From: an uncultured Bdellovibrionales bacterium
Lineage (GTDB): Bacteria; Bdellovibrionota; Bdellovibrionia; Bdellovibrionales; Bdellovibrionaceae
Assembly (NCBI GenBank): GCA_903926205.1
Contig: CAIYID010000046.1
Span: forward strand, 1 to 56,827
Length of the DNA: 56,827 bases
Direction: 5' to 3'
Shown: positions 47,470 through 56,490 of the stretch, one piece after another
How the letters are laid out: every line of letters starts with the position of its first letter
How positions within the stretch are numbered: the stretch's first letter is position 1
Position numbers and translations under genes: made by a program
Notes under the pieces: model-generated
Database searches by the model: none
Told to the model about the DNA's origin: nothing
Seen by the model: the letters and a program-made list of their open reading frames with translations, nothing else

Positions 47470-48603
47470 ATGTTTCGACACCTTTCGAGCAGCCTATTGC
47501 TGGCGATCATGGCTTTGTTGGGTGTCGGATTGGTTCAAGTTTACTCTTCTAGTTTTGTTCTTGCGACAGAGTCCTATGGCGATGGGCTCTTTTTCTTTAA
47601 AAGGCAATTACTCTTTACGCTGATTGCTTTTGTCACTTTGCTATTTGCCGCACAAATTCCTTTAAAATGGGTAGAAAAGTGGGGCTGGTTGGTTTGGGTT
47701 TTTGGTAGCCTCGGTGTTTTAGCTACCTTTGTTCCAGGAATTGGAGTTCGAGTCGGAGGGGCCATTCGATGGTTGCAACTTCCTTTTGGGCTGCGCTTTG
47801 AACCTTCAGAAGTTCTTAAACTGTCCTTCAGTATTTTGTTTGCTAGTTTGCTTGTGCGCCAAGAAAATATTTTGGCGAAGATTAAGCCAGGTTATTTGGC
47901 ACTCCTGATCGCGCTGCCACTTCTGCTACTTCTTAAGCAACCTGATTTTGGAAGTTTCGCAATTATAGTTGTTGTGGGCGTGGCACTTCTTTTCGCCTTT
48001 GGTTTACGCTGGAAGTATATTCTCACAGCGTGGGCGATTGTGCTGCCTGCTTTTTATTACCTTGTGATGTTGAAAGATTATCGCAGAGCCCGTGTGATGG
48101 CCTTCTTGGACCCTTGGTCAGATCCAGAACAAAAAGGTTTTCAAGTGATTCAATCGATGTTGAGTTTTTCTAATGGTGGAGTCACCGGAGTTGGATTAGG
48201 GCAAGGACAGGGAAAACTTTTTTTCTTGCCGGAAGCTCATACCGATTTCACCATGGCCGTTCTTGGTGAAGAGGGTGGCTTTATGGGATTTTTTTTGGTG
48301 ATGAGTCTCTATGGCTTTGTTGTTTTGCGTGGATTTCAAATAGCTGTACGTTGTAAAAATAATTTTCAAAAAGCTCTGGCGCTCGGAATTTCCATCACTT
48401 TTGCGCTCAGCGTTTTTATTAACGTGGGTGTGGTGATGGGGCTTCTTCCTACGAAAGGGCTAACCCTACCATTTTTAAGTTATGGTGGAAGTTCTTTAGT
48501 GGTTTTTTGTCTTATGTTTGGTTTATTACTAAATATTGAGCGCGCAAGTGCCGAGAATCATCAATTTCCTTTTCAGAAGCCCTCCTCCGGTTTAAAGTTT
48601 TGA
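47470..48603 (+). CDS. ftsW: FtsW, septal peptidoglycan glycosyltransferase
   Basis: The protein (377 residues) is a SEDS-family membrane protein with about ten helices, which polymerises lipid II with FtsI at the septum. Motifs: LGVGLVQVYSSS in the first helix, GGAIRWLQLPFGLRFEPSE, LKQPDFGSFAIIV (the region with the catalytic Asp in the large loop), GGVTGVGLGQGQGKLFFLPE, HTDFTMAVLGEEGG, and GLTLPFLSYGGSS. Starts 2 bp after the lipoprotein stop. The next gene murG begins 4 bp after the stop. Distinguished from RodA by its place in the dcw cluster. Confidence 0.95.
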   Translation: MFRHLSSSLLLAIMALLGVGLVQVYSSSFVLATESYGDGLFFFKRQLLFTLIAFVTLLFAAQIPLKWVEKWGWLVWVFGSLGVLATFVPGIGVRVGGAIRWLQLPFGLRFEPSEVLKLSFSILFASLLVRQENILAKIKPGYLALLIALPLLLLLKQPDFGSFAIIVVVGVALLFAFGLRWKYILTAWAIVLPAFYYLVMLKDYRRARVMAFLDPWSDPEQKGFQVIQSMLSFSNGGVTGVGLGQGQGKLFFLPEAHTDFTMAVLGEEGGFMGFFLVMSLYGFVVLRGFQIAVRCKNNFQKALALGISITFALSVFINVGVVMGLLPTKGLTLPFLSYGGSSLVVFCLMFGLLLNIERASAENHQFPFQKPSSGLKF

Positions 48604-48607
48604 TGTG

Positions 48608-49696
48608 ATGAATTCAAAAATTATTTTTATCGCCGGTGGTGGTACCGGCGGGCATATCTATCCTGGTGTCGCTATCGCGAGAGCTCTCTTGGCCAAAGAT
48701 TCTCAGTTGGTCATTCGCTTTGTTGGCACAAAAACTGGCTTGGAAAATAAAATTGTGCCACGCGAAGGCTTTGCTTTGGATTTGATTCAGGGAGGTAAAC
48801 TGAATTTTTCCGGAGGAATTTTAGAAAAAATTAAAACTTTATTTAAAATGCCAGTTGGTTTTCTGCAGGCGGTCGCCTTGATTTGGAAGCACAAACCTCA
48901 TTTTGTTTTAGGAGTTGGTGGTTATGCCTCTGGGCCTTTTGTGATCGCGGCGGCAGTTCTGGGAATTCCCACAGCAATTTGGGAGCCCAATGCTCATCCC
49001 GGAATGGCTAACCGGTGGTTGTCGCGCTTTGTTGATCGCTGTTATATCGTTTTCCCTCAATCAAAAGATTGGCTGAAAAATAAAATGATTTTTCAATTTG
49101 GAATGCCAGTGAGAAAAGAAATTGAAGAGGCAAAAAAAGCAGAAAAAAACGATAAAAATTTTCATCTGCTTTCCTTTGGCGGAAGCCAAGGCTCGCGAGC
49201 GATTTCCACCGCTTTGAGTGATGCGATCATTGCCAAAGGGCCGTGGACTGAAAATCTTAAAGTGGTCCACCAAATTGGTGCTCTTGATTTTGAAAAACTA
49301 AAAAAAAAATATTCAGGCCACGAGAATTTAGTGACGCCTCTAGAGTTTATTTACGATATGCACAATTATTACGCTTGGGCAGATCTTGTCGTCGCTCGAG
49401 GAGGTGCTAGTACTATTTCCGAATTGGCAGCGTTCGGAGTGGTGCCCATCATCATTCCTTTGCCTGCGGCCGATAACCATCAGCAAAAGAATGCAGAGAG
49501 TTTGGTCTCATCCAATGCTGGAAAAATGCTTTTGCAGGAAAATTTAACTCCGCAAAAATTAATTGAAGAAATTGAAGTTTTAAGAAGAAATCCTGAGTTA
49601 ATGAAGGAAATGTCGAAAAACGTCTTTAATTTTTTTCAGCCGCAAGCTGCAGAAAAAATCGCGGAAGATATTTTGGAACAGGCGGGTTTGATATGA
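48608..49696 (+). CDS. murG: MurG, lipid II GlcNAc transferase
   Basis: The protein (362 residues) adds GlcNAc to lipid I at the inner face of the membrane. It shows the N-terminal glycine loop IFIAGGGTGGHIYPGVAIA, GVGGYASGPFVIAA, the second loop SFGGSQGSRAIS, and the UDP-GlcNAc site VARGGASTISELAAFG plus IPLPAADNHQQKNAE. ATG 48608 or a GTG three bases earlier may be the start. Its stop overlaps the murC ATG by 4 bp. Confidence 0.96.
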   Translation: MNSKIIFIAGGGTGGHIYPGVAIARALLAKDSQLVIRFVGTKTGLENKIVPREGFALDLIQGGKLNFSGGILEKIKTLFKMPVGFLQAVALIWKHKPHFVLGVGGYASGPFVIAAAVLGIPTAIWEPNAHPGMANRWLSRFVDRCYIVFPQSKDWLKNKMIFQFGMPVRKEIEEAKKAEKNDKNFHLLSFGGSQGSRAISTALSDAIIAKGPWTENLKVVHQIGALDFEKLKKKYSGHENLVTPLEFIYDMHNYYAWADLVVARGGASTISELAAFGVVPIIIPLPAADNHQQKNAESLVSSNAGKMLLQENLTPQKLIEEIEVLRRNPELMKEMSKNVFNFFQPQAAEKIAEDILEQAGLI

Positions 49697-51114
49697 CTAT
49701 TTCTAAACGTGGTGTTCAATTGCATGAATCCAGATTTCATTTCGTTGGAATTGGCGGAATTGGAATGTGTGGTTTGGCTGAACTTTTGCACAATATTGGC
49801 GCTAAAGTCACAGGCAGTGATCAAGGTGAAAATGCCAACACAGCTCATTTGAAAAAAATTGGAATTCAGATCTTCAAAGGTCATAGGCCTGAGCAAGTGG
49901 GTGATGTCGATGTGGTGGTTTACTCGAGTGCCATAAATTCTGAAAATCCTGAATTAAAGGAAGCCAGAGCAAGAAAAATTCCGCTCATCCCACGTGCGGA
50001 AGCTTTAGCGGAAATCATGCGGTTAAAACGAGGACTTGCGGTTGCAGGCACTCATGGAAAGACCACGACGACATCGATGGCCGCCGCGATCTTTTTGGAG
50101 GCAGGCTCTCAGCCGACGATTGTGGTGGGTGGGCGCTTGGACTTGATTCAGAGCACGGCTCTGCTTGGGCAAGGTGATTGGTTGATTGCGGAAGCCGATG
50201 AAAGCGATGGAAGTTTTAAGCGACTATCGCCGGAGATTGCGATCATTACCAACATTGACTCTGATCATTTAGATTATTTTAAGACTTTTGAAAATTTGCA
50301 AAAAGCATTTTTGTCTTTTGCTGAGAAAATCCCCTTTTATGGCGCAACCATCATTTGTGGTGATGATCAAATTTTAAAATCGCTTTTTGAAAATTACCCT
50401 AAGACGGTTTTTTGTTATGGATTTAATGAAAACAATGATTACGTGATTCGTGGGAGTAACGGAAAATACGAGCTCTTTTTTGATTCGAAAAAGCTCGGTG
50501 AATTTCAACTGCATGTACCGGGTACTCACAATGCATTGAATGCGGTGGCGGCTATTGTGGCCGGATTAAGAGCGGGATTTTCCTTTGAAGTTTGTCAGGA
50601 AGGTCTTTTGCGTTTTCAAGGAGTGGATCGACGCTTTCATTTTAAAGGCGAACTTAAAACTCCCACCAGAGATGAGTTAAAACAATCCGCTAAAGAACAA
50701 GCAAAAAATATTCTAATTTACGATGATTATGGCCATCACCCCACAGAGGTGAAAGCCACTTTGCAGGGATTCAGAGAAAAATTTCCGGATCGTCGAATTG
50801 TGGTTCTTTTTCAACCGCATCGCTATTCTAGAACGCAAAACTGCTGGCATGAATTCACGACCTGTTTTTCTCAGTGTGACGTTCTTTTTCTTACTGATAT
50901 TTATTCAGCGGGAGAAAAACCAATGGAAGGCATTACCTCGGAGCGCTTGGCTCACGAGATTAAACATGATCATGTTGAATATTTGCCAAAATCCGAAGAG
51001 CTTTCTCAGAGTCTCCTGAAGTCATTAAAATCTGGCGATGTTTTTTTAACATTAGGTGCAGGAGATGTATGGAAAGTGGGCATGGCGCTTTTGCAGTCTG
51101 AGAAAGGCTTGTAA
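49693..51114 (+). CDS. murC: MurC, UDP-MurNAc:L-Ala ligase
   Basis: The protein (473 residues) adds the first amino acid to UDP-MurNAc. It has HFVGIGGIGMCGLAELL (dinucleotide-like N-domain), VYSSAINSENPEL, the ATP loop AVAGTHGKTTTTSM, LIAEADESDGSFKRLSPEIA, NIDSDHLDYF, and later GVDRRFHFKGE and DYGHHPTEVKAT plus LFQPHRYSRT, all typical of MurC. ATG overlaps the murG stop (ATGA). murB begins 3 bp after its stop. Confidence 0.96.
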   Translation: MTISKRGVQLHESRFHFVGIGGIGMCGLAELLHNIGAKVTGSDQGENANTAHLKKIGIQIFKGHRPEQVGDVDVVVYSSAINSENPELKEARARKIPLIPRAEALAEIMRLKRGLAVAGTHGKTTTTSMAAAIFLEAGSQPTIVVGGRLDLIQSTALLGQGDWLIAEADESDGSFKRLSPEIAIITNIDSDHLDYFKTFENLQKAFLSFAEKIPFYGATIICGDDQILKSLFENYPKTVFCYGFNENNDYVIRGSNGKYELFFDSKKLGEFQLHVPGTHNALNAVAAIVAGLRAGFSFEVCQEGLLRFQGVDRRFHFKGELKTPTRDELKQSAKEQAKNILIYDDYGHHPTEVKATLQGFREKFPDRRIVVLFQPHRYSRTQNCWHEFTTCFSQCDVLFLTDIYSAGEKPMEGITSERLAHEIKHDHVEYLPKSEELSQSLLKSLKSGDVFLTLGAGDVWKVGMALLQSEKGL

Positions 51115-51117
51115 CCT

Positions 51118-52026
51118 TTGGAGCCATTAGAGATTCAAACACTAATTAAGAAAAATGTAATGTTAGCGCCCTACACTTCGTGGCAAGTCGGAGGCCCCGC
51201 CGAATATTTTTATTTGCCTGATAATTTAGAGCAACTTCGAGGGGCTTTGGCTTTTGTAAAGTCAAAAAAACTTCCGCTCACTATTATAGGCGGAGGTAGT
51301 AATCTTTTAATTTCCGATGCTGGAATTGAGGGGTTGACCATCTGTTTAAAAAATATTTCTGGAATATTAGTGAGTGAGGCTCGAGGTCATCGCTGGGTTG
51401 TCGAAGCTCTAGCGGGAACTTCAAAATCTGAATTATTAAAAATATTTTTAAAACAAAAACTTTCTCCATCGGTATTTTTAGCGGGCCTTCCTGGCGAAAT
51501 CGGCGGGGGTGTGGTGATGAACGCTGGGGTGGGTGAAAAAATCACGCCGAGGGAATTTGTCGAAATCACAGATTGGATCGAGGTCATGCGTTTTGATGGA
51601 GCCGTCGAAAGAATTTCATCTGAGAAATTAAAATGGAATTACCGACATTGTGAGGGTTGGCAGCCCGGAATTATTGTCAAAATAAGTTTAAGCTGGAAAA
51701 ATGAACCTGATGACTCGATCTTGGTCCAGGCAAAAGCTGCGAACCAAGTCAGGCTTTCACGTCAGCCCTTGGATTTTCCAAGCTGTGGATCTGTTTTCGT
51801 CAATCCAACTGGGCATAAAGCGGCATTGCTGATCGACACCTGCGGGCTCAAAGGATACACTTTTGGCAAAGCGCAGGTTTCGTTGAAGCATGCTAATTTT
51901 ATTGTGAATTTAGGCGGCGCAACGAGTGCGGAAATATTGGCTGTCATTCAGCATGTACAAAATGTGGTTAAGGAAAAAACGGATGTTGAATTGAACACAG
52001 AGGTGATTAAACTGGGAAGATGGTAA
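51118..52026 (+). CDS. murB: MurB, UDP-N-acetylenolpyruvoylglucosamine reductase
   Basis: The protein (302 residues) reduces UDP-GlcNAc-enolpyruvate to UDP-MurNAc with FAD and NADPH. It has the FAD-binding signatures APYTSWQVGGPAEYFYLPD, IIGGGSNLLISDAGIEGL and LAGLPGEIGGGVVMNAGVG, the catalytic SCGSVFVNP, and the C-terminal LIDTCGLKGYTFGKAQVS with HANFIVN and LNTEV. Start is TTG at 51118 (AGG nine bases ahead); an internal Met is an alternative but would cut into the conserved N-terminus. It overlaps ftsQ by 7 bp. Confidence 0.95.
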   Translation: MEPLEIQTLIKKNVMLAPYTSWQVGGPAEYFYLPDNLEQLRGALAFVKSKKLPLTIIGGGSNLLISDAGIEGLTICLKNISGILVSEARGHRWVVEALAGTSKSELLKIFLKQKLSPSVFLAGLPGEIGGGVVMNAGVGEKITPREFVEITDWIEVMRFDGAVERISSEKLKWNYRHCEGWQPGIIVKISLSWKNEPDDSILVQAKAANQVRLSRQPLDFPSCGSVFVNPTGHKAALLIDTCGLKGYTFGKAQVSLKHANFIVNLGGATSAEILAVIQHVQNVVKEKTDVELNTEVIKLGRW

Positions 52027-52769
52027 AAACAAAATTTATTTTAAAATTACTTATTGGATTGGTGATTTTACCGTCGGCTTTGATCGGAACCCTTTTTTAT
52101 TTCGAAAAAAATGGTTTTTTCAACATTGATAATATTCAAGTTGTTGTTGAAAACTCTGTGGATCAGTCGGTCTATCTTCAGCCTTTGGTGAAAAATCTGG
52201 ATGCGCAGTTAGAGTTTTTGCGAGGAGTTTCCCTTTGGAGAGTGAATCTGCCGGAGTTAAATTCGAATCTTACCCAGCTGTCTTGGATTGAAGATTTATC
52301 TTTATCTCGTCGTTGGCCTTCACAATTGCGTGTGAATGTTCGAGCGAAAGAAGTGAATCTTCTTTTAATGACTCGCTCAGGTCGTTTTGTTCCCATCGTC
52401 GAATCAGGAGAGTCCTTACCTCCTGTCGATTTAAAACAGTTGCCTGATGTGGCCGTGCTTCGAGGTGAAAATTTTGAAGCTCGCTCGGAACTGCGAAAGA
52501 AAGCAGTAAAAATGCTGAAAGAAATTCCTTCTAGCGGTGCTTTTTCTAAAAAAACAATTTCCGAAATTCATTTTGATGAGCGGGATGGTTTTTGGATGAC
52601 TCTTGTACGGGATGGAATTCGAGTGAAGATGGGTCAAGAGCAGATCTCCTTGAAGAGCGCGCGAGTCGGTCAAGTGATCGAGTATATTGACTCACGTAAA
52701 TTGGATGTTCGCGTCATCGACGCCAATCTTTCCAAGAAAGTCCTTGTCAGGCTGCGTAAGGAACCCTAA
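52020..52769 (+). CDS. ftsQ: FtsQ division protein with POTRA domain
   Basis: The protein (249 residues) is bitopic: a short cytoplasmic N-terminus, a membrane helix (ILKLLIGLVILPSALIGTLFYF), a POTRA-like domain (FFNIDNIQVVVENSVDQSV with SLWRVNLPELNSNLTQLSWI and RRWPSQLRVNVRAKE) and the FtsQ beta domain to the end. It recruits FtsL/FtsB and septal synthases. GGGAAG precedes the ATG, which lies within the murB 3' end. An 87-bp gap with a hairpin and direct repeats separates it from ftsA. Confidence 0.92.
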   Translation: MVKTKFILKLLIGLVILPSALIGTLFYFEKNGFFNIDNIQVVVENSVDQSVYLQPLVKNLDAQLEFLRGVSLWRVNLPELNSNLTQLSWIEDLSLSRRWPSQLRVNVRAKEVNLLLMTRSGRFVPIVESGESLPPVDLKQLPDVAVLRGENFEARSELRKKAVKMLKEIPSSGAFSKKTISEIHFDERDGFWMTLVRDGIRVKMGQEQISLKSARVGQVIEYIDSRKLDVRVIDANLSKKVLVRLRKEP

Positions 52770-52781
52770 GCTTTTTATAGA

Positions 52782-52838
52782 CGAAGGTCCCTGGATTGGG
52801 CCTTCGACTGAAACGAAGTCGTATAAAAAACGAAGTCG
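52782..52838 (+). promoter_or_regulatory. Hairpin and phased direct repeats upstream of ftsA
   Basis: A hairpin (CGAAGG-T-CCC at 52782-52791 pairing with GGGCCTTCG at 52798-52806; loop TGGATT) is followed by two exact 11-bp direct repeats AAACGAAGTCG at 52811-52821 and 52828-52838, 17 bp apart. No T tract follows the hairpin, so it is not a standard terminator. The arrangement could separate ftsAZ expression from the upstream mur genes or bind a regulator; ATG of ftsA is at 52857. Confidence 0.5.
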
Positions 52839-52856
52839 CAACTTAAGGACGAGTTT

Positions 52857-54098
52857 ATGAAAGACATAAGACCTGTATTTGCAGGACTCGACATTGGATC
52901 AACCAAAGTTTCTGTGGTTATCGGGGTGCCGAGTGCAGAAAATGAAATTGAAATTGTCGGAGTTGGAACTGCTCCAAACACTGGAATACGCCAAGGTGTC
53001 GTCGTAAATATTGAAGCCACGTCAGAGAGTATTAGCCGAGCTCGCGAAGAAGCGGAGCTGATGTCTGGTTACAAAATCAGCGAAGTTTGGGTCGGAGTGA
53101 GTGGTACTCACATAAAATCTTTTGATTCTAAAGGCATGGTCGCGATTAAAAATAAAGAGGTCACCGCTCAGGATGTACAACGAGTGATCGAAGCCGCAAA
53201 GGCTGTCGCTGTTCCTACAGATCGCACTGTTTTGCACGTGATTCCACGAGAATTCAAAGTGGACGGACAAGATGGAATTTTAGATCCAGTCGGAATGAAT
53301 GGAATTCGCTTAGAGGCCGCAGTTCACATTGTGACGGGTGGTGCGACCGCGATTGCAAATAATTTAAAATGCATTGAAAAATCAGGATTGAAAGTGGCAG
53401 GTTTGGTTTTAGACCAATTAGCCGCTTCAATGTCTGTAATCAGTGATGATGAAAAAAATCTTGGGGTGGTTGTTGTCGACATGGGTGGCGGCTGCAGCAA
53501 CATGGTTTATTTTGTTAACGGCAGTGTCGCGCACACGTCTGTAATTCCTGTCGGCGGCTCCCATTTCACACATGATGTTGCGGTGGGATTAAGAACTCCG
53601 CAAGTGGCTGCTGAGGAATTAAAAAAGAAATATGGCTGTGCAATGGCTTCCTTGGTTTCTGAAGAAGAAGTGATGGATGTCGAAGGAGTTGGCGGTCGTA
53701 AACCGCGAACAGTTTTGCGTCGTGAAATTGCTGAAGTTATCGAGCCTCGAGCCGAAGAAACTTTGCAATTGATTCAAAATGATCTGCGCATGAGTGGACT
53801 TTTACCTCTCATGGGATCAGGAGTCGTCTTTACGGGTGGAGCTAGTCAATTAGAAGGTTTGCTTGAAATGGGCGAATTTATTTTTGATGTTCCAGTACGA
53901 AGAGGTGCACCCGGAAAAATCGGTGGACTCACAGATGTGGTTAAGTCTCCTGCTTTTTCTACAGGAGTTGGTTTGATACTTTATGGGTGGAATCAAAAGA
54001 AGCATCTGCTTATGCATTCTCATTCCGAGGATGTTTTGGGGCGTTCGCTTCAATCTTGGACAGGTAAAATCAAAGGTTTTTTTGACAATCTATTTTGA
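52857..54098 (+). CDS. ftsA: FtsA, actin-like division protein
   Basis: The protein (413 residues) tethers FtsZ to the membrane. ATPase-fold motifs: PVFAGLDIGSTKVSVVIG (phosphate 1), VVVVDMGGGCSNMVYF (phosphate 2), PVGGSHFTHDVAVGLR, and VVFTGGASQLEGL (adenosine motif). The 1C domain lies in the region 80-160 with SGTHIKSFDSKGMVAI. The C-terminus ends with SWTGKIKGFFDNLF, an amphipathic membrane-targeting helix, as in FtsA. AAGGA precedes the ATG. ftsZ follows 15 bp after its stop, giving the conserved ftsA-ftsZ pair. Confidence 0.97.
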   Translation: MKDIRPVFAGLDIGSTKVSVVIGVPSAENEIEIVGVGTAPNTGIRQGVVVNIEATSESISRAREEAELMSGYKISEVWVGVSGTHIKSFDSKGMVAIKNKEVTAQDVQRVIEAAKAVAVPTDRTVLHVIPREFKVDGQDGILDPVGMNGIRLEAAVHIVTGGATAIANNLKCIEKSGLKVAGLVLDQLAASMSVISDDEKNLGVVVVDMGGGCSNMVYFVNGSVAHTSVIPVGGSHFTHDVAVGLRTPQVAAEELKKKYGCAMASLVSEEEVMDVEGVGGRKPRTVLRREIAEVIEPRAEETLQLIQNDLRMSGLLPLMGSGVVFTGGASQLEGLLEMGEFIFDVPVRRGAPGKIGGLTDVVKSPAFSTGVGLILYGWNQKKHLLMHSHSEDVLGRSLQSWTGKIKGFFDNLF

Positions 54099-54113
54099 TA
54101 GTTTGGGGGAACA

Positions 54114-55721
54114 ATGTTCGAATTAGAGGAAAATATCAGCATCGGGGCAAATATCAAAGTGGTCGGCGTCGGAGGCGGAGGCAGTAATGCCGTGAGCACG
54201 ATGATCGAATCAAGCATGGGCGGCGTGGAATTCATCGTAGCCAATACCGATATTCAGGCTCTTCACTCAAATAAAGCTCCTGTGAAAATTCAATTGGGAC
54301 TGGAGCTCACAAAAGGTCTTGGCGCTGGTGCAAATCCAGATATTGGTCGTCGTGCCGCTATCGAATCATACAATGAAATTGTTGAAAAACTTCAAGGTTC
54401 CGACATGGTTTTTGTCACAGCAGGAATGGGTGGCGGAACAGGAACTGGTGGCGCACCCATCGTAGCAAAAATTGCACGGGAATTAGGTTCTCTGACAGTG
54501 GGTGTGGTGACTCGTCCCTTCGTTTTTGAGGGAAAGAAACGCACAAAACATGCTGACCTGGGTTTACAAGAGCTCAAGGAAAATGTTGATACTCTGATTG
54601 TGATTCCAAATCAAAAATTGCTCGCCATTGCTGGAGAGAAAATGACTCTCTTGGATACTTTCCGACGAGCAGACGATGTGCTTCTCGAGGCAGTGAAGGG
54701 AATTTCAGATTTAATCAACAAAAGAGGTTTGATCAATTTGGATTTCGCAGACATTCGCACCGTCATGCAAGCCAAAGGCTTGGCATTGATGGGAACGGGA
54801 TGGGCTAAAGGTCAAAATCGAGCGGTGGAAGCTGCAACGATGGCGATCAGTTCGCCCCTTTTGGATAATATTAAAATCGATGGTGCGACAGGTATTATTA
54901 TCAATGTAACCGGTGGACCTGACATGAGCTTGTTCGAAGTGAATGAAGCTTCAAGTTTAATTACTCAAGCAGCGCATGAAGATGCTGAAATTATTTTCGG
55001 TGCGGTTGTTGATGAGGCAATGACAGATGAAATTAGAGTCACAGTTATTGCTACAGGTTTTCCCGATCCAGATCGTCGAATTGTTGCCGCAGATACGGTT
55101 TCTCGCATGAACGAAATTTTAGCTGGAACTCCATCCGCGATGCCACCAATGAATCATAATTCGCATTTTGCTCATGTGGTTCATCAACCTTCGCCGTCTC
55201 TAACACAAATGCAACCAATGCAGGCTCCGCAGTATGCGCAACCCATGTCAGTTCCGCAGTATGCGCTACCACCTCGGATTGAGATGCCACCGTTGCCGCC
55301 TTATCAGCCGATGCCACAATATGCTCCGGTTGAAATGGCACCAATGCCGCAAATGCCAGCAGCACCAATGCAGAATTCTCAATCTGTTCCTCCTGCGTAT
55401 CAACCAACCTCGTCAACTGTGGAGGCCGCTGATCCGTTAGCTCCAGTTCCTCCAGTGTTTATGCCAAGCACAGAAAGCATGCTGAGTTCTCGTGATAAAT
55501 TGATTGCGAAAGCAAAAGCGTACAAAGAAAGCCAAGATTTGCGCCAAAAACATGAACATCCTCAGCAACTTTCTATGAATGTTGATCCTTCGGAGCAACA
55601 GAGTTTGGAAGAGGCTCGCCGAATTGCTCGTGAAGTTTTGAGCTCTCCATTTGCTAATCAAAATTTGGAAGTTCCCGCTTTTATCCGTAAACGCCAAGCC
55701 ATGGAAACTTCGGATAAATAA
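54114..55721 (+). CDS. ftsZ: FtsZ, tubulin-like division GTPase with long disordered linker
   Basis: The protein (535 residues) polymerises into the Z-ring. GTPase domain: [18 protein letters not shown], the tubulin signature [15 protein letters not shown], and the T7 loop NLDFADI with catalytic Asp. The polymerisation domain ends near residue 335. A Pro/Met/Gln-rich linker of roughly 150 residues follows, including [15 protein letters not shown] repeats, then a short helical stretch and a conserved C-terminal peptide, [11 protein letters not shown], which binds FtsA and other partners. The linker makes it much longer than E. coli FtsZ (383). GGGGGAACA precedes the ATG. Confidence 0.97.
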   Translation: MFELEENISIGANIKVVGVGGGGSNAVSTMIESSMGGVEFIVANTDIQALHSNKAPVKIQLGLELTKGLGAGANPDIGRRAAIESYNEIVEKLQGSDMVFVTAGMGGGTGTGGAPIVAKIARELGSLTVGVVTRPFVFEGKKRTKHADLGLQELKENVDTLIVIPNQKLLAIAGEKMTLLDTFRRADDVLLEAVKGISDLINKRGLINLDFADIRTVMQAKGLALMGTGWAKGQNRAVEAATMAISSPLLDNIKIDGATGIIINVTGGPDMSLFEVNEASSLITQAAHEDAEIIFGAVVDEAMTDEIRVTVIATGFPDPDRRIVAADTVSRMNEILAGTPSAMPPMNHNSHFAHVVHQPSPSLTQMQPMQAPQYAQPMSVPQYALPPRIEMPPLPPYQPMPQYAPVEMAPMPQMPAAPMQNSQSVPPAYQPTSSTVEAADPLAPVPPVFMPSTESMLSSRDKLIAKAKAYKESQDLRQKHEHPQQLSMNVDPSEQQSLEEARRIAREVLSSPFANQNLEVPAFIRKRQAMETSDK

Positions 55722-55752
55722 TTTAAAGGCGTAAATCAAGAGGAGAAATCTT

Positions 55753-56490
55753 GTGAAAGCCTGGTTTATTTCAGATATACATCTGAAGGGACTCAACGAG
55801 CGCAATGGAAATGTTCTATTGCGCTTTTTAATTTCTCTTCGTGATCAAAAAAATCCGGCCACTCATTTATTCTTACTTGGGGATATTTTTGATTTTTGGG
55901 TAGGAGATCATGAATATTATTTTTCAAAATTTCTGCCTATTATTGAAGTGCTTTTGGATTTAAAAAATCACGGCATAAAAGTAATTTATGTCGAAGGTAA
56001 TCATGATGTGCATGTGAAAGATTTTTGGAGTCGTCATGGAATCGAGGCTTTCGTTGAAGATCGCTATTTTGACTTGGGTCCATGGAAAATTCGTGTGAGT
56101 CATGGCGATTTAATCAATCCTCAAGATACGAAATACGTCAAATATAGAAATTTCATTCGACATGAGATCATGGAAAAAGTGGCGCAGTGGTTACCAGCAA
56201 AACAGCTGAATGTCCTTGGAGACTGGGCTAGTCAGCTTTCACGAAAAAAGAGTTCCGTACGACGTCGAAACTCAGAACTTGAACTCAAAAACTTAATTCA
56301 TGAATATGCAAAAAAATCTTATGAGGAAAAGCCCTATAATTTTTTTATTTCCGGACATATGCACTTTCGGGACGAGTGGAGTTTTCGGGTTGGAGAGCAT
56401 CAGCCGGTGTCGATCAATCTTGGCAGCTGGTTTGAAAAACCAACTGCACTATATTTGGATTCTTCTGGATATAGCTGGTTGGAACTTTAA
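55753..56490 (+). CDS. lpxH: LpxH-like UDP-2,3-diacylglucosamine diphosphatase
   Basis: The protein (245 residues) is a calcineurin-like metallophosphoesterase that would cleave UDP-2,3-diacylglucosamine to lipid X and UMP in lipid A synthesis. Metal motifs: WFISDIHLKG (DxH), LLGDIFDFWVGD, EGNHDVH, VSHGDLINP and SGHMHF. Start is GTG at 55753 with GAGGAG about 8 bases ahead. It follows ftsZ by 31 bp without a visible terminator and may be co-transcribed. LpxH vs the related LpxH2 family cannot be separated by eye. Supports an outer membrane with lipid A. Confidence 0.88.
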   Translation: MKAWFISDIHLKGLNERNGNVLLRFLISLRDQKNPATHLFLLGDIFDFWVGDHEYYFSKFLPIIEVLLDLKNHGIKVIYVEGNHDVHVKDFWSRHGIEAFVEDRYFDLGPWKIRVSHGDLINPQDTKYVKYRNFIRHEIMEKVAQWLPAKQLNVLGDWASQLSRKKSSVRRRNSELELKNLIHEYAKKSYEEKPYNFFISGHMHFRDEWSFRVGEHQPVSINLGSWFEKPTALYLDSSGYSWLEL

